DNA of 5,779 nucleotides, from positions 1 to 5,779 of the forward strand of contig JASHXQ010000193.1 of the NCBI GenBank assembly GCA_030043455.1, in the 5' to 3' direction. Numbering within the stretch: position 1 is the first letter of the stretch; each line of letters starts with the position of its first letter. The stretch comes from Nitrososphaerales archaeon (lineage in GTDB: Archaea > Thermoproteota > Nitrososphaeria > Nitrososphaerales > CADDZS01). Both the position numbers and the translations under genes were made by a program. The notes beneath the pieces are model-generated. The model did not search any database. It had not been told where the DNA came from and saw only the letters and a program-made list of their open reading frames with translations. Positions 4,593-5,779 of the stretch are shown here, in pieces.

Positions 4593-5779
4593 TTGCAGGG
4601 CGGAGACGATTTTCCCGGCTCGCAAGTCCCTATCAGGGAAAGGCACCGCATCTTACCTTGGATACTCTTGGGTATTGCGCTTGCAATCGTCGCGCTTTAC
4701 GCTGCGAGCGTCTGGTTGAACTGGACCATCCTCGAGACGATGTACAGCAACAAGGCGGGCCTAGACTGGTTCGGGATCAATTTCTACGGTGGTCTCACCT
4801 TCGTTGTGGCGGCATTTCTCGCGCTACTCTTTGTGAATCCCTTTCCCCGAAGGAGTGATCTCTTTGAGTCCTTCAATGCTCTAATTGGTCTGCAATATCG
4901 ACAGGCGCCCTACGGGGGATATGGGGGCGGGATGCCCCAACGGCGCGTACGTCCAATGTACATCCGGCCGTCCAAGCTGCTCTGGGGTTTTTGGCAGTTC
5001 CTGAAATGGACGATCCTATTTGCGATTTTCGTCTCGAACAACGGTTTTCCGGGTTTTGGCAACCTGACCATGGTGGTGGACATGGCCCTCAAGGGGTACG
5101 GCAGCTGGAATCTTGTTCCTGAAGTAGCTTTCCTACCACTCAATCCGGGGTCGGCCCAGGAAATAATCAATCTGATTCCGACGATGGAGATACAATACCA
5201 GCTTTTGGTCTACATCGCGCTTGTCCTGATGGTGGTCATCGCGCTACGCTTCTTCCTCAAGTTCATCCGGGATGTGGTAATCCGGGCGGGGGACAAGTGG
5301 CTCCGCGATATCTTCGTGGCTCTCTCTGCTGTTGTCTTCTCCGTTTTCGTCGGGATTCCATACTGGGGGATGGATGTCACCATTCCGTACGAGTGGGGAG
5401 CCGTGGCAACGGTCCTCGTAGCGTTTGTCGCCATGTCCGTTTTCTTCCACCTCAGCTCCTCCAAGGAATCCATCCCCTTTGCCCAGAGAAGGAGAACCGC
5501 CCTAATTGTGGCTGCTGCGATCATCATTGTGCTCCTGGTCTTCAATATAGGAGCTGTCACGTATTTTCGCTTGAACTTTAACAACAACTACATTGCATAC
5601 CAGTGGGATCCCCTCGTCTCAAAGCAGGTGCAGGTGGCGAGCTACGCCGCTGGAATCCAAAACATCTCGTACTCGGGCATTGACACCATCCCTCAGGGGA
5701 ATGCTTCTCTTACCTTGCCGCTGATTCGTAACTGGGATACGAACTCTTCTCTCACCCAGAGCCAGAACCAGATAGGAGT
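4593..5779 (+). CDS. UPF0182-like integral membrane protein, N-terminal part (cut by right edge)
   Basis: The first 395 residues of a membrane protein that runs off the window. TTG at 4593 is the first usual start after an in-frame TGA at 4584-4586. Hydrophobic segments suggest about seven membrane spans, near residues 20-42, 66-82, 132-150, 202-225, 238-258, 268-286 and 302-322. A Gly/Tyr-rich loop (107-114) and a basic patch (117-126) lie between spans 2 and 3. After the last span a soluble part begins: NYIAYQW (332-338) and LPLIRNWDTNSSLTQSQNQI (375-394) resemble the blocks that follow the membrane domain in UPF0182 proteins (PYIxxNIxxT and IRxWDxxPLxxTxxQxQxIR). That family is usually about 900 residues, with seven spans and a large extracytoplasmic domain; its function is unknown. 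I recognise it from topology plus these blocks, so another large membrane protein is possible. It diverges from dinB and has no visible partner gene here. Confidence 0.75.
   Translation, partial: MQGGDDFPGSQVPIRERHRILPWILLGIALAIVALYAASVWLNWTILETMYSNKAGLDWFGINFYGGLTFVVAAFLALLFVNPFPRRSDLFESFNALIGLQYRQAPYGGYGGGMPQRRVRPMYIRPSKLLWGFWQFLKWTILFAIFVSNNGFPGFGNLTMVVDMALKGYGSWNLVPEVAFLPLNPGSAQEIINLIPTMEIQYQLLVYIALVLMVVIALRFFLKFIRDVVIRAGDKWLRDIFVALSAVVFSVFVGIPYWGMDVTIPYEWGAVATVLVAFVAMSVFFHLSSSKESIPFAQRRRTALIVAAAIIIVLLVFNIGAVTYFRLNFNNNYIAYQWDPLVSKQVQVASYAAGIQNISYSGIDTIPQGNASLTLPLIRNWDTNSSLTQSQNQIG

Noticed and set aside
5210..5587. 125-residue minus-strand open frame opposite the membrane protein
   Set aside because: Thr/Met/Arg-rich composition is the typical antisense image of a hydrophobic gene; no domain is recognisable.

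Overview
This window looks like ordinary housekeeping chromosome of an archaeon. The evidence is an eRF1-type (archaeal/eukaryotic) release factor, a valyl-tRNA synthetase of the archaeal PYPSGRPWH type, a Dpo4-like Y-family polymerase with a possible PCNA-binding tail, and TATA-box-like promoters. The release factor most resembles, from memory only, those of the TACK archaea (Nitrososphaerota/Thaumarchaeota-related lineages). Base composition is moderate. Four of the six genes appear to begin with TTG.

Layout: (1) Positions 1-1775, minus strand: aRF1 followed 25 nt later by valS, which runs off the left edge; a likely two-gene translation operon. The aRF1 reading frame has no ATG, GTG or TTG ahead of its conserved N-terminus, and one missing A in an AAA run would explain this. 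(2) Positions 1776-1952: a divergent intergenic region rich in inverted and direct repeats, including a perfect 12-bp inverted repeat. (3) Positions 1953-2654, plus: a HAD-family hydrolase with non-standard motifs. (4) Positions 2646-4472, minus: a dinB/dpo4 translesion polymerase and, 30 nt after it, a free-standing PheRS-beta B3/B4-domain protein; its stop overlaps the HAD gene tail to tail. (5) Positions 4473-4592: a divergent promoter region where each predicted TATA element sits in a dyad with an 8-nt spacer. (6) Positions 4593-5779, plus: the first 395 residues of a multi-membrane-spanning UPF0182-like protein, cut by the right edge.

Three genes concern tRNA or translation: charging with valine, termination, and a putative tRNA-editing-like domain. 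The polymerase handles DNA damage, and the membrane protein has no known role. I see no mobile element, CRISPR array, tRNA or rRNA gene. The least explained features are the two divergent intergenic regions and the missing aRF1 start codon; I found no convincing new multi-gene system.
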